64,000 bases of DNA from Bacteroidota bacterium. Lineage in GTDB: Bacteria; Bacteroidota; Bacteroidia; Chitinophagales; Chitinophagaceae. The notes beneath the pieces were generated by a model. That model worked only from the letters and a program-made list of their open reading frames with translations, did not search any database and was not told the origin of the DNA. Every line of letters starts with the position of its first letter. Positions within the stretch are counted from its first letter, which is position 1. The stretch lies in assembly GCA_028875875.1 (NCBI GenBank), contig JAGWUV010000017.1, positions 1 through 64,000 of the forward strand, given 5' to 3'. Made by a program: the position numbers and the translations under genes. Below, piece by piece: positions 46,297-55,463 of the stretch.

Positions 46297-48225
46297 ATGA
46301 GCAAAAAATTAAAGCTCCTTTTTTCACTGCTATCTGTAAGCAGTATCGCATTCGCACAAGAAGACACTTTGCATGGCAAGCAATTACAGGAAGTAATTGT
46401 AACTGCTAACAAGATTGAACAAAAGCAAAACGCTACAGGCAAGGTAATTACCGTTATCAACAAAGAACAGATTGAAAAAGCAGGTAGTAAAAGTCTTCCA
46501 CAATTATTGAACGAACTGGCAGGTATAACCATTAACGGTGCTTACGGAAATGCAGGCTCCGTGCAAACCATTTATATGCGTGGTGCATCAGCAGGAAGAA
46601 CATTAGTGCTGATGGATGGCATTCCTGTGAATGACCCATCGCAGATCAATAACGACTTTGACCTGAACTTATTTTCAATCAATGATGTAGAAAGAATTGA
46701 AGTATGCAAGGGTGCCCAATCAACTCTATATGGCAGTGACGCTATTGGAGGTGTTGTAAACATTATTACCGCAAAGAAAGATATTACTAAAGCTTTCAAT
46801 GGAAAAGCAACGGTAAGTATGGGAAATAAAAACACCTCAAGAAATAATATTCAGTTGTATGGAAAAGTGGGAAAGCTTACTTATACCACCCGCTTCTCAC
46901 AATTGAAAACAGATGGTTTTTCTGCTGCGTATGATAGTACCGGTAAAAATAATTTTGATGCAGACGGTTATAAAGGCAACGTAACCAATACCTCATTACA
47001 ATACCAGGCCACACCTGCGTTAAGCATTAAAACCTTTGTACAATACAGTAACTACAGGGCTGATATTGATGCTGGTCCGTTTACTGATAAACGTAATTAC
47101 TTCTTAAATAACACCGCCTTCTTCACGGGAACAGGATTTACATATAAAAAGTCAGCGCTGAGTATTACAGGTAACTATCAATACAGTAAATCAACACGGC
47201 ACTATGATGATAACTACTCAACGGGAGGAAGTACTTATACAACGATAGACTACAGAGGCTTTACTAATTTTTATGAGTTGTATGCATCTTATAAGATCAG
47301 TAAAAATTTTACGGCTTTAGTAGGAAACGATTTTCGTTATGCCTCTATGGATGGAGCCTATAATTCTTCTGCATGGGGATCATCTCCCAATAAAGACTCC
47401 TCTTTATACCAATATTCTGCATATGCTTCTATTATTGCCGCTTCTACCAATGGCAAGTGGCATGCGGATTTGGGCGGAAGGATAAACAACCATTCACGCT
47501 ATGGCAACAACAGCACCTATACTTTCAATCCATCATACAATATCAATACACACTGGAGATTGATGGGTAGTATTTCTACAGGTTTTAAAGCACCAAGCAT
47601 TTACCAGTTATACGATACCTATAGTGGCAATATCAATTTAAAGCCGGAAGAGTCTGTTAACTACGAGGTAGGTATTCAGCAATCACACAATAAAATAAAC
47701 TCAAGACTGGTTTTCTTTTACAGGAATATAGACAATGGAATTGACTACAATTATATTACGTATAAATACTTCAATTACGTAAATCAAATTGTCAGAGGAA
47801 TTGAACTGGAAGTAACGGCCAAGCCTTTATCGCATCTGAATATCACAGCCAATTATACTTATCTTGCCGGGCAGGAAACTTCTCAGAACAGGAAAACCAA
47901 CCAGGATACCGTTACTTATAACTATCTGCTAAGAAGGCCTAAACACAATGTAAATATCCAGGCCGGCTACCAGTTCTCCAATGCTTTGTATGTAAGTGTG
48001 AGTGGAAAATATGTGAGCAGCCGTTATGATATTGGAGGATACCAGGCCGCAGATGTAAGTCTTGCTGCTTATACATTATTAAGTGCTTATGCCGAATACA
48101 AGCTGAATACAAGTGTGAAGTTTTTTGTAGATGCACAAAATATCACCAATAAAAAATTCTTCGACGTATATGGTTATAACTCTATACCATTTATGATCAA
48201 TGGTGGTATTACTTTCCAGTTTTAA
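46297..48225 (+). CDS. btuB: TonB-dependent vitamin B12 receptor, BtuB-like
   Basis: The 642-residue outer-membrane receptor has a signal peptide (MSKKLKLLFSLLSVSSIAFAQ), a TonB-box-like LQEVIVTANKIE (about 30-41), a plug domain (SLPQLLNELAGITINGAYG, MRGASAGRTLVLMDGIPVNDP, GSDAIGGVVNIIT) and a barrel ending in the aromatic residue of ITFQF. The cobalamin riboswitch upstream fixes its substrate as cobalamin or a relative. It is followed by a small cysteine-rich gene after 12 bp. No BtuCDF genes are in the window. Confidence 0.95.
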   Translation: MSKKLKLLFSLLSVSSIAFAQEDTLHGKQLQEVIVTANKIEQKQNATGKVITVINKEQIEKAGSKSLPQLLNELAGITINGAYGNAGSVQTIYMRGASAGRTLVLMDGIPVNDPSQINNDFDLNLFSINDVERIEVCKGAQSTLYGSDAIGGVVNIITAKKDITKAFNGKATVSMGNKNTSRNNIQLYGKVGKLTYTTRFSQLKTDGFSAAYDSTGKNNFDADGYKGNVTNTSLQYQATPALSIKTFVQYSNYRADIDAGPFTDKRNYFLNNTAFFTGTGFTYKKSALSITGNYQYSKSTRHYDDNYSTGGSTYTTIDYRGFTNFYELYASYKISKNFTALVGNDFRYASMDGAYNSSAWGSSPNKDSSLYQYSAYASIIAASTNGKWHADLGGRINNHSRYGNNSTYTFNPSYNINTHWRLMGSISTGFKAPSIYQLYDTYSGNINLKPEESVNYEVGIQQSHNKINSRLVFFYRNIDNGIDYNYITYKYFNYVNQIVRGIELEVTAKPLSHLNITANYTYLAGQETSQNRKTNQDTVTYNYLLRRPKHNVNIQAGYQFSNALYVSVSGKYVSSRYDIGGYQAADVSLAAYTLLSAYAEYKLNTSVKFFVDAQNITNKKFFDVYGYNSIPFMINGGITFQF

Positions 48226-48237
48226 CAATGATTTCAA

Positions 48238-48465
48238 ATGAATGAATCCATGCCTCATCATGAGTATATATATTGCCCCCGTTGCCAAAAAGGATTTGAA
48301 TGCAAATTGGGCAATATACTGGAATGCCAATGCAGCCAGGTACAACTGACCTATGAGGAAAGGATATACATAGAAAATAAATATGCAGATTGTTTATGTA
48401 AAGATTGCTTACAGGCACTGCAACAGGAATATGCTTTCTTGCGAAAGCAACATTTCAAATTTTGA
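48238..48465 (+). CDS. Small cysteine-rich CWC-family protein
   Basis: The 75-residue protein has paired cysteines CPRCQKGFEC (about 13-22), ECQCS (about 29-33) and CLCKDCL (about 52-58), the pattern of the cysteine-rich CWC family, a presumed metal-binding protein of unknown role. Family members often sit beside cobalamin-uptake genes in Bacteroidetes, as here right after btuB, so it may belong to cobalamin uptake or handling. The function is not established. Confidence 0.8.
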   Translation: MNESMPHHEYIYCPRCQKGFECKLGNILECQCSQVQLTYEERIYIENKYADCLCKDCLQALQQEYAFLRKQHFKF

Positions 48466-48485
48466 GTTCTATAATTTAATTGCAA

Positions 48486-48515
48486 AAAACATCCCGTAGC
48501 TGCGGGATGTTTTTA
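48486..48515 (+). terminator. Terminator after the btuB transcript
   Basis: AAAACATCCCG pairs with CGGGATGTTTTT around a short loop, followed by a T-rich run, 20 bases after the CWC-type gene. Confidence 0.88.
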
Positions 48516-48536
48516 TTTTTGTAGAAAGCTGCTGCT

Positions 48537-49115
48537 ATGGCTATCAACATCAACGAGCTGCTCACTGTCACCTTTACTCTATTTGCCGTAATAGATATAG
48601 TAGGTTCTATCCCTTTACTCATTTCACTGAAAGATAAAATGGGCGGTATCAAATCTACCAAAGCAACAATAGTTTCAGGGGCACTGATGATCTTGTTCTT
48701 ATACTTCGGGCAGGGCTTTTTAAGAATCCTCGGGTTAGATATCAGGTCGTTTGCAGTTGGTGGTTCTATCGTTATCTTTTTATTAGGACTGGAAATGGTT
48801 TTAGGCCATGAAATTTTTAAAAGCGATAGTGATAGCCATTCCGGAACCGTTGTGCCCATTGCCTTTCCTGTAATTGCAGGCTCAGGAACATTAACAACGG
48901 TAATGTCGCTCAAAGCCAACTACGATGAATCTTATATATTGGCAGGCATCATCATTAACCTCGCTGTTATTTACATAGTTCTTAAAGCATTGCAATACAT
49001 AGAAAAAGCGTTGGGTAAAGGCGGATTACTGGCCGTACGTAAATTTTTTGGCGTGATCCTGTTGGCCATTGCCGTTAAAATATTCAGCAGCAATATTGCC
49101 GCTTTCGGAAAATAA
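48537..49115 (+). CDS. MarC-family integral membrane protein
   Basis: The 192-residue protein has six predicted membrane segments and the MarC (UPF0056) pattern, with FAVIDIVGSIPLLISL (about 17-32), the GGSIVIFLLGLEMVLG segment and PIAFPVIAGSGTLTTVM (about 107-123). The function of this family is not known. It is a single gene separated from btuB by a terminator. Confidence 0.9.
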   Translation: MAININELLTVTFTLFAVIDIVGSIPLLISLKDKMGGIKSTKATIVSGALMILFLYFGQGFLRILGLDIRSFAVGGSIVIFLLGLEMVLGHEIFKSDSDSHSGTVVPIAFPVIAGSGTLTTVMSLKANYDESYILAGIIINLAVIYIVLKALQYIEKALGKGGLLAVRKFFGVILLAIAVKIFSSNIAAFGK

Positions 49116-49176
49116 GGTGCATAAATCATCCTAAAGGGCCACTTGCTTTTATCGTAACTTAAGGGTAAAAACAATC

Positions 49177-50244
49177 ATGAGCAAACAGGCATTAACCTAC
49201 GATGATATTCAATTGATACCGTCTTATTCAACCGTTTCTTCCAGAAAAAATATACAACTCAATACATTTCTTACGAAACGTTACCAACTATGTGTTCCGT
49301 TGATCGCATCCTGTATGGACACGGTTTGTGAAAGTGAAATGGCCATTGCCCTGGCTGAAAGTGGTGGAGCAGGTTGTATCCACCGTTTCATGCGTATTGA
49401 GGAGCAGGCAAAACAGGTAACACATACGGTACAGGCTTTACGGAAAGAAACTACATTGCATCATTGGCAACAATCTTTCGAACATCTTACCACACATCCT
49501 GTTCCCATTCCCATTGTGGCAGCTACAGGTGCTAACGGCGATTATGCAGAAAGAGCATTGGCACTAACTGCAGCAGGTGCAAATATCATACTGATAGATG
49601 TAGCACATGGTCATCATGAAAATGTAAAGCATGCTATCGAAAAACTGAAATCAATATTACCGGGCCATGTAGACATTATCGCCGGAAACATTGCCAGCGC
49701 AACAGCCGCAAAAGATTTGGAAAATTGGGGAGCTGATGGATTAAGAGTAGGTGTGGGTGGTGGTTCTTTATGTACAACCAGACTGAAAACGGGTTTTGGT
49801 GTGCCTAATGTTACCTGCCTGCAGGATATTCTGGCCGTAACCGGATTACCTGTTATTGCCGACGGAGGTATCAGAACAAGTGGCGATATTGCCAAAGCTT
49901 TGGCCCTTGGTGCTTCCTCTGTTATGTTAGGCTCGCTGATCGCCGGAACGAAGGAAGCACCCGGACAGATCATCGAAAAAAGCAATGGCTTGTTTAAACG
50001 CTACCGCGGTGCCGCATCGCTGGAAACAAAGATGGCCCATAACCAGGAGCAGCGAAACGTGGAAGGGGAATCTACCATTATACCGTTCAAAGGAGGTGTG
50101 AAGTTTGTGGTAGAGGGATTGCTGGATGGTATTCGGTCAGCCTTATCCTATGGAGGTGCCGATCATCTGAAAGTATTCAGACCGGAATATGTTACGGTAA
50201 CGCATGCAGGGCAAGCAGAAGCCAGGCCGCACCTGATTTATTGA
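49177..50244 (+). CDS. guaC: GMP reductase (IMPDH/GMPR family)
   Basis: The 355-residue TIM-barrel enzyme should reduce GMP to IMP with NADPH. It lacks the CBS pair of IMP dehydrogenase. The catalytic loop GGGSLCTTRLKTGFGVP (about 189-205) and the flap motif NVEGESTIIPFKGGV resemble GMP reductase (TRKKTGVG; SEGK-VPYKG) more than IMPDH (RVVAGVGVP; RY dyad). An unusual change is GGGS for the near-universal GPGS just before the catalytic cysteine. DGGIRTSGDIAKAL and YRGAASL are also present. A truncated IMPDH is the main alternative. Confidence 0.78.
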   Translation: MSKQALTYDDIQLIPSYSTVSSRKNIQLNTFLTKRYQLCVPLIASCMDTVCESEMAIALAESGGAGCIHRFMRIEEQAKQVTHTVQALRKETTLHHWQQSFEHLTTHPVPIPIVAATGANGDYAERALALTAAGANIILIDVAHGHHENVKHAIEKLKSILPGHVDIIAGNIASATAAKDLENWGADGLRVGVGGGSLCTTRLKTGFGVPNVTCLQDILAVTGLPVIADGGIRTSGDIAKALALGASSVMLGSLIAGTKEAPGQIIEKSNGLFKRYRGAASLETKMAHNQEQRNVEGESTIIPFKGGVKFVVEGLLDGIRSALSYGGADHLKVFRPEYVTVTHAGQAEARPHLIY

Positions 50245-50272
50245 AAAAATAAAAAGATAGAAGATATATTTG
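50241..50272 (+). promoter_or_regulatory. tRNA promoter
   Basis: TTG at 50241-50243 and TATATTTG at 50265-50272 with 21 bases between them match the Bacteroidetes promoter consensus exactly, ending 8 bases before the tRNA. Confidence 0.65.
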
Positions 50273-50280
50273 CAGCTATT

Positions 50281-50352
50281 GGCCTCGTAGTACAATGGAT
50301 AGTATAAGAGTTTCCGAAGCTCCAGATCCAGGTTCGATTCCTGGCGAGGCCA
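50281..50352 (+). tRNA. tRNA-Arg (anticodon CCG)
   Basis: A 72-base cloverleaf: acceptor GGCCTCG pairs with CGAGGCC (50345-50351), the D stem GTAC pairs with GTAT, the anticodon loop TTCCGAA has CCG at 50314-50316, and the T stem CCAGG/CCTGG encloses TTCGATT. The discriminator base is A. CCA is not encoded. It reads CGG codons. It lies between guaC and an AT-rich membrane-protein gene. Confidence 0.95.
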
Positions 50353-50437
50353 CTTTCTTATAAATCTATTCTACATTTTTTTCATGTAGGATTTAATACA
50401 CTTAATTCATTCATATCTAATCAATACATTTTTATAA

Positions 50438-50869
50438 ATGTCTGATGATAAGACTACCGAGTTAACGAAACGACATTTTGAAGCAGTTGATAAATATGTA
50501 TATTTTTTATTAGCTGCTGCAGGAGCAGCAATTGGTTTTTCAATTCAAAAAGTAGATAATAGGCCGCTTAGTTATAGCCTAATTCCATTAGGATTATCTG
50601 TATTGTGCTGGGGTATTAGTTTTTATTCAGGTTGCAATTGTATAAAAAATAAAAATAATGCAACAGAAACAAATTTAAGCACAATGACTCAATATAATCT
50701 CACCACCAAAATCAGCAAAGAAGACTATTATAAATCAATTGATTCATACGCAGCTTTCATGAAAAAATCAAAAGATTTTAGTAGATGGCAATTCAATTTC
50801 TTAATTATAGGTGTTATACTATTTATTTGTTGGACTATTTTAGAAATGTATATAAAAACTGTGAACTAA
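50438..50869 (+). CDS. Hypothetical membrane protein next to the tRNA
   Basis: I do not recognise this 143-residue protein. It has about three hydrophobic segments (about 19-37, 45-63, 118-137) and polar, Asn/Thr/Lys-rich loops. It is clearly richer in A and T than its neighbours and stands alone between a tRNA gene and the carotenoid cluster, which raises the possibility of recent acquisition at the tRNA. No integrase or repeated tRNA end is present. Confidence 0.6.
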   Translation: MSDDKTTELTKRHFEAVDKYVYFLLAAAGAAIGFSIQKVDNRPLSYSLIPLGLSVLCWGISFYSGCNCIKNKNNATETNLSTMTQYNLTTKISKEDYYKSIDSYAAFMKKSKDFSRWQFNFLIIGVILFICWTILEMYIKTVN

Positions 50870-50981
50870 TGCTTTAATAACCTAATCTCCTCTAACCTAT
50901 CCTATACTGGAAGGTCTACAATTATTTCTGCGTTAGTACAAAAGAAAACAGCTAGAATAACATATTGTAAGTACTGCTATT

Positions 50982-52136
50982 TTACCATATCTCTTTCAGC
51001 GCTGCGGGTAAAAATATATGCATAGGAACGGTGCTCATGATTTTCAGATCTGTCAATAGATCACTGCGATTATCCAGAAAACGAAGTATCGCTACCGTAT
51101 CATTTTTTTGAAAGATAGAAGTAAACACTTTATCGCCCGGCATCTTTTGATAATGTAGTACATGTAATAAAGTAGCATCGTACCATCGGAATTTTTTATC
51201 TGCCAGCGTCTCTTTCACAATAGGATGATGCCGTTGTACAAGCGATTGAACAATGGCAGCTGTTTTTCTTTGTATCTGCTGAAAAGCAAAACCGCTGCTG
51301 GCTTTTGCCTGCCCGCCGGCAATCCCGATATTGATTATTTTACCTTCATGACCGGGAAATGAAAAGTTCGTCATCGGAATAATACCGGTTTCTTCTTCCA
51401 GGATGGTATAATCGTTTATATTCAGTTGGTTGGCAATATACGCCTGCAGCGCCTGATCATAGGCCTCCTTTGGTAATAATTGCTCCGTAAATAAAGTGTA
51501 TTCTATTAATGCTTTATTAGGTGCAACCGGTAATACATACATAAACGTAGTGCCGTACTGCTGACTAACGGAGAAGTCCATGAAAGTAGCAGTATCCGCA
51601 TCAAAACAATTCGTTGCAGTTTCAATGACCCATCCTTTAAAATGTTGCAACAATAAATATTTCTTTTGTGCACGAACCTGTGCAGACAAATCCCCAAATA
51701 AAATGGAATTGAACACGTAAGCTGCGGCATAGATGCCATTCTGTGTTTCTACAATACCTTTATCACCTTCAGTATACACTTTAAGCACACGCTCATTCAG
51801 GAAATACACATTGGGAAAGGATGTGGCGTAGGATAATACATGCCGGTAGAAATCTTCTCCCCGGATCATCTTATACTGGTAAGGCCTAATAGATAAGGTA
51901 TCTGCATGATGGGTAGCCTTAAAATGAAATGTATTCCAGCGGTGATGTACTATTGGTTCGAACAAGCCTGGCTCTTCTTCCCAGAAGCACCAGGTTCTGT
52001 CGTTCTTATTTTTCTCAGCCTGGTCAATTACAAGTATTTTCTTTTTGCTTAATGATGGTTCCAGCAGGATACGCATCAGTAAACTTAAACCGGCACATCC
52101 GCTGCCTGTGATAATATAATCGTAAGTTGGTTTCAA
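50982..52136 (-). CDS. crtY: Lycopene beta-cyclase, CrtY type
   Basis: CrtY cyclises lycopene ends to beta-rings. The 384-residue flavoprotein has the dinucleotide motif GSGCAGLSLLMR (about 11-22), the family motif DRTWCFWE (about 46-53) and a C-terminal GIAGGQAKASSGFAF (about 273-287). It is the last gene of a minus-strand unit that starts with idi, 27 bp after crtZ. With CruF-like and CrtD-like genes in the same unit, it probably closes one end only, giving a monocyclic carotenoid. Confidence 0.93.
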   Translation of the reverse strand: MKPTYDYIITGSGCAGLSLLMRILLEPSLSKKKILVIDQAEKNKNDRTWCFWEEEPGLFEPIVHHRWNTFHFKATHHADTLSIRPYQYKMIRGEDFYRHVLSYATSFPNVYFLNERVLKVYTEGDKGIVETQNGIYAAAYVFNSILFGDLSAQVRAQKKYLLLQHFKGWVIETATNCFDADTATFMDFSVSQQYGTTFMYVLPVAPNKALIEYTLFTEQLLPKEAYDQALQAYIANQLNINDYTILEEETGIIPMTNFSFPGHEGKIINIGIAGGQAKASSGFAFQQIQRKTAAIVQSLVQRHHPIVKETLADKKFRWYDATLLHVLHYQKMPGDKVFTSIFQKNDTVAILRFLDNRSDLLTDLKIMSTVPMHIFLPAALKEIW

Positions 52137-52163
52137 CGATAAGAAGTGGTTGAAGGAAGTGTC

Positions 52164-52652
52164 TTAAGAACTTATTTCAGAAGTAGCCTGCAACGCTTCA
52201 TCCCGTTTTATTTTATCCCGGTATTTTTTAGCAACGATCAGCATACCGAAACTTTCACCATGTTCTTTGCCTAAATGTTTATGATGCATTTTATGAGCCC
52301 ATCGTATAGCTTTAATATACCTGTTATTGCTCCTGGTAAAGAGTTTAAAACGCTGGTGAATGATGATCTCATGCACAATAAAATAAGCCAGACCATATAA
52401 AGCAATTCCAAATCCTATTGCTGCTGCGTAATAATTTTGATGCTGCAATCCCAGCATAATGCATAACCAGCTGGGTACAGCAAAAATGAGGAAGAATGCA
52501 TCATTCTTTTCAAACCATGTACCAGCAGGCTTATGATGATCTTCATGCAGGTACCACAAAAAACCATGCATCACATATCGGTGCGTAAGCCAGGTGATGC
52601 CTTCCATCAGGCTGAAAGTAAATAAGGTAACCAAAAGATATATCCAGATCAT
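52164..52652 (-). CDS. crtZ: Beta-carotene hydroxylase CrtZ
   Basis: CrtZ adds the 3-hydroxyl to beta-rings. The 162-residue membrane diiron enzyme has the histidine boxes HRYVMH (about 24-29), HEDHHK (about 36-41), HEIIIHQ (about 94-100) and HKMHHKHLG (about 117-125). Hydrophobic segments flank the boxes. It overlaps the CruF-like gene by four bases, so translation is probably coupled. Confidence 0.94.
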   Translation of the reverse strand: MIWIYLLVTLFTFSLMEGITWLTHRYVMHGFLWYLHEDHHKPAGTWFEKNDAFFLIFAVPSWLCIMLGLQHQNYYAAAIGFGIALYGLAYFIVHEIIIHQRFKLFTRSNNRYIKAIRWAHKMHHKHLGKEHGESFGMLIVAKKYRDKIKRDEALQATSEISS

Positions 52653-53335
52653 AAGTATATTCTTAATGCAAGGAAAAATAGTAATTGTATAATTAACAGG
52701 TGTATAGAAAAATAGTTCTTCTTATCAAACGAAAGCCTGCCAAACAGCCATAATAACAACGCACTGATCGCAAACCAGCACACATAATTGTACAAAGGAA
52801 CAAACGCATTCTTCCACTGCCAAAAACCCAATCGCATGGCTACGGGTTCCATAATAAAATCAAAAAAAGTAGCGAGCAGGGCACTATCAATGACCAAAGA
52901 AGCCCGCTTTACTGCTGGTGATAACTGCAAACCGGAAGCTGCATATTTGTTCTCAATAAACGTCTGTAATTGAAACATAATACTACCTGAGCAAAACACA
53001 ACTACAAACCAGTTGATACCAATGAGCAGAGGAACACCGAGCCATTGTATTCCCATTACTTCACCATAGGCATAATTACCAAACAACCAACCGGTATTTA
53101 CACCAATCATTTCAGCGATCAACCCTGTAATAAAGCAGGCGACTGCAAAAACAAAAAATGGTTTGTTGTACTTTTTTTGTGTGAATAACAGCAGCAGAAA
53201 CATTAATAATAAATTCAACGGCGTATGCTGAATGAACCATTCCTTATACGGTGTAAACACAATACCAATAAAGCCGCTGATGTGAAACAACAAAGCAATA
53301 GACAAGGCGATGGCATTTTTGAATGATTGCTTCAT
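52649..53335 (-). CDS. cruF: CruF-like carotenoid 1,2-hydratase
   Basis: The 228-residue membrane protein has about seven hydrophobic segments and the carotenoid-biosynthesis (CruF/DUF422) pattern: FITGLIAEMIGVNTGWLFG (about 68-86), LGVPLLIGINW (about 98-108) and FFDFIMEPVAMRLGFW (about 155-170). CruF hydrates the 1,2-double bond of an acyclic carotenoid end, giving a 1-hydroxyl group. Its gene is directly beside the CrtD-like gene, whose enzyme acts on that product. The name is by family; activity is inferred. Confidence 0.85.
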   Translation of the reverse strand: MKQSFKNAIALSIALLFHISGFIGIVFTPYKEWFIQHTPLNLLLMFLLLLFTQKKYNKPFFVFAVACFITGLIAEMIGVNTGWLFGNYAYGEVMGIQWLGVPLLIGINWFVVVFCSGSIMFQLQTFIENKYAASGLQLSPAVKRASLVIDSALLATFFDFIMEPVAMRLGFWQWKNAFVPLYNYVCWFAISALLLWLFGRLSFDKKNYFSIHLLIIQLLFFLALRIYL

Positions 53336-53336
53336 C

Positions 53337-54827
53337 TTATTTTCTTTGAAGATCTTTTCTGATCAGTTCACTGGTAATTTTAGCGCTGCGCAGGCATAAA
53401 GGTATACCGCCGCCGGGATGCACACTGCCGCCCACAAAATACAATCCTTTCAATGCCGAAGAAAAGTTGGGATGCCGTAAGAAAGCCGCCATTCTCGAGT
53501 TGGAACTGGTTCCGTATAAAGATCCCATGTAAGAAGCGGTTTTGCTTTCAATCGTCACTGGGTCTAAATGCTCTTCTACTTCAATCAATTGCGCAATATC
53601 GGTCTTCAATAAACGATTCAGTTTTTGTATCACGGCTGTCCTGCATTCAGTTTGTATTTGCTTCCAGTCCTGCCCGCTATTCGCAGGCACATTCACCATT
53701 ACAAACCAGTTTTCTTTTCCGGGCGGAGCCTGTATTCCGGGCTCACATTTCGAAGTAATATTAACGTAAACGGTTGGGTCGTTATACACTTTTTTCAAGC
53801 TGAAGATATGTTCAAACTCAGCCTGGTAGTCTGCGCTGAAAAAGATATTATGTAATCCTAAAGAAGCAAAATTGCGCTGTATTCCCCAGTAGAAAATCAA
53901 AGCACTGCTACTGCGTTCCTGCTTCAGAATACCTGCTGCTTTAGCCTCATTTTGAAGAAGGTGCTTGTAAGTAAAGTATACATCCATATTACTCACAACC
54001 ACAGATGCATATTTATGTTCCCCTTTCACAACAACACCCTGTATCTTATGACCGGATTGAATGATCCTTTCCACCGGGGATTCAAAATAAAAGCGCACCC
54101 CTTTCTTCAAAGCCAGTTGATACAACGCTTCTGTAATAGCGATCATTCCTCCTTTAGGATAAAAAGTTCCTTCATTATGTTCCAGGTGAGGGATCAATGT
54201 TAACATCGCGGGTGCCTGGTAGGGGTCGCTACCATTATAAGTTGCATAGCGATTGAATAATTGAACGGTTCTGTGGGATCTGAACTGCTGCTTATTGAAC
54301 GAATGCATGCTCTGTGCAACATGTTTAAAACGCACTGTTTGCAAGGCTTTACCAATACCCGGAGCCCGTAAAGTGCTAACCTGGTGTAAAGAATGATCCA
54401 GGAAAAGCTTACCTACATTATTATACAACTGTTCCGAATTTTTCAGGTAATTCATTACAGCAGATACATCTTCCCCATTTTTTTCATGAAGTTCTTTGGC
54501 AAATCTTTCTGCCTCTGTAAATGAACTAAGCATTGTACCATCCTCATAAAAATAAGTGCAGGCCACCGGTAAAGAACTATATTGAAAATAGGATTCTATG
54601 GGTTCATTCGCCAGTACAAATAATTCTTCTATATTGGAAGGTTGTGTAAACAAACTAGGACCCGCATCAAAGCGGTATCCATTCAGTTCAAAGGCACTTA
54701 GCTTGCCTCCGGGATAGTTGTTCTTCTCATATACATCTACCCGGAACCCTTGCACTGCCAGCCTTATAGCAGCAGCAAGACCGGCTACACCGGCACCTAT
54801 CACAATGGCTCGAGCTTCTTTATCCAT
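53337..54827 (-). CDS. crtD: Carotenoid desaturase, CrtD-like
   Basis: The 496-residue flavoprotein has GAGVAGLAAAIRLAVQGF (about 12-29), FDAGPSLFTQP (about 54-64) and the C-terminal carotenoid-desaturase signature FVGGSVHPGGGIPLCLRSAKI (about 464-484, shown in part). It is the second such enzyme in the cluster, next to cruF rather than crtB, and the ALTLIPH-type N-terminal pattern differs from CrtI. That favours the 1-hydroxycarotenoid 3,4-desaturase CrtD over phytoene desaturase. It lies just 1 bp from the cruF-like gene. Confidence 0.85.
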   Translation of the reverse strand: MDKEARAIVIGAGVAGLAAAIRLAVQGFRVDVYEKNNYPGGKLSAFELNGYRFDAGPSLFTQPSNIEELFVLANEPIESYFQYSSLPVACTYFYEDGTMLSSFTEAERFAKELHEKNGEDVSAVMNYLKNSEQLYNNVGKLFLDHSLHQVSTLRAPGIGKALQTVRFKHVAQSMHSFNKQQFRSHRTVQLFNRYATYNGSDPYQAPAMLTLIPHLEHNEGTFYPKGGMIAITEALYQLALKKGVRFYFESPVERIIQSGHKIQGVVVKGEHKYASVVVSNMDVYFTYKHLLQNEAKAAGILKQERSSSALIFYWGIQRNFASLGLHNIFFSADYQAEFEHIFSLKKVYNDPTVYVNITSKCEPGIQAPPGKENWFVMVNVPANSGQDWKQIQTECRTAVIQKLNRLLKTDIAQLIEVEEHLDPVTIESKTASYMGSLYGTSSNSRMAAFLRHPNFSSALKGLYFVGGSVHPGGGIPLCLRSAKITSELIRKDLQRK

Positions 54828-54856
54828 GATAAAATGTATCGTAAAATGTCAGATGC

Positions 54857-55384
54857 TTATGCGGAAATCTTATTTTCTTTCCACCAGTCGTATACTTTAG
54901 GAAATGCAATGGCAAACCAGGCAGTATAGTGATGCTTTTCGACCATCAGATCAGCATAAATGTTTTCCATTGACCGATATTGATAGGCCTGCACTTCCGC
55001 TTCATTTACTTGTACCGGTCCGTCATACGTTCCTGCAAATACATGATCAAATTCATACTCTGTTAACCCGTTATCAAAGCCTGCTTTATAAATAAAATCG
55101 AATACTTTTTCCAACGCTGTACTAAATCCCATTTCCTCCTGTAAACGCCTTATCGCTGCATGAAGGGTTGTTTCTCCTGAACGAGGATGGCTGCAACAGG
55201 CATTCGTCCATAAACCACCGCTGTGATATTTTGTTAGTGCCCGCTGCTGTAACAACATATCACCATCCTTATTAAAAATAAAAACACTGAAAGCCCTGTG
55301 CAACATGGCCTTTTCATGTGCTTCCATTTTCTCCATCAGGCCCGTTTCATTATCAAATTCGTCCACAAGGATTACCGATTCCAT
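54857..55384 (-). CDS. idi: Isopentenyl-diphosphate isomerase, type 1
   Basis: Idi interconverts IPP and DMAPP for carotenoid and other isoprenoid synthesis. The 175-residue Nudix-fold enzyme has the catalytic cysteine in NACCSHP (about 62-68), the Nudix-like EEMGFSTALEKV and the YEFDHVFAG segment with the catalytic glutamate. Length is typical of type 1 enzymes. It is the first gene of the unit idi-crtD-cruF-crtZ-crtY, behind the crtB terminator. Confidence 0.95.
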   Translation of the reverse strand: MESVILVDEFDNETGLMEKMEAHEKAMLHRAFSVFIFNKDGDMLLQQRALTKYHSGGLWTNACCSHPRSGETTLHAAIRRLQEEMGFSTALEKVFDFIYKAGFDNGLTEYEFDHVFAGTYDGPVQVNEAEVQAYQYRSMENIYADLMVEKHHYTAWFAIAFPKVYDWWKENKISA

Positions 55385-55430
55385 ACAATTTCTTTACGAT
55401 TGATTCAAAGAAAAGAAATAACAGCGTAAT

Positions 55431-55458
55431 ATAAAAAACCCCTCTTTGCAGAAGGGTT
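55431..55458 (-). terminator. Terminator after crtB
   Basis: On the minus strand AACCCTTCT pairs with AGAGGGGTT and is followed by TTTTTT. It lies just after the crtB stop codon and before idi, so crtI-crtB and idi-crtY are probably separate transcripts. Confidence 0.8.
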
Positions 55459-55463
55459 AAATT

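Noticed and set aside
46077-46409. Plus-strand open frame over the cobalamin riboswitch
   Set aside because: It covers the conserved aptamer strands and the btuB start; it is non-coding RNA.
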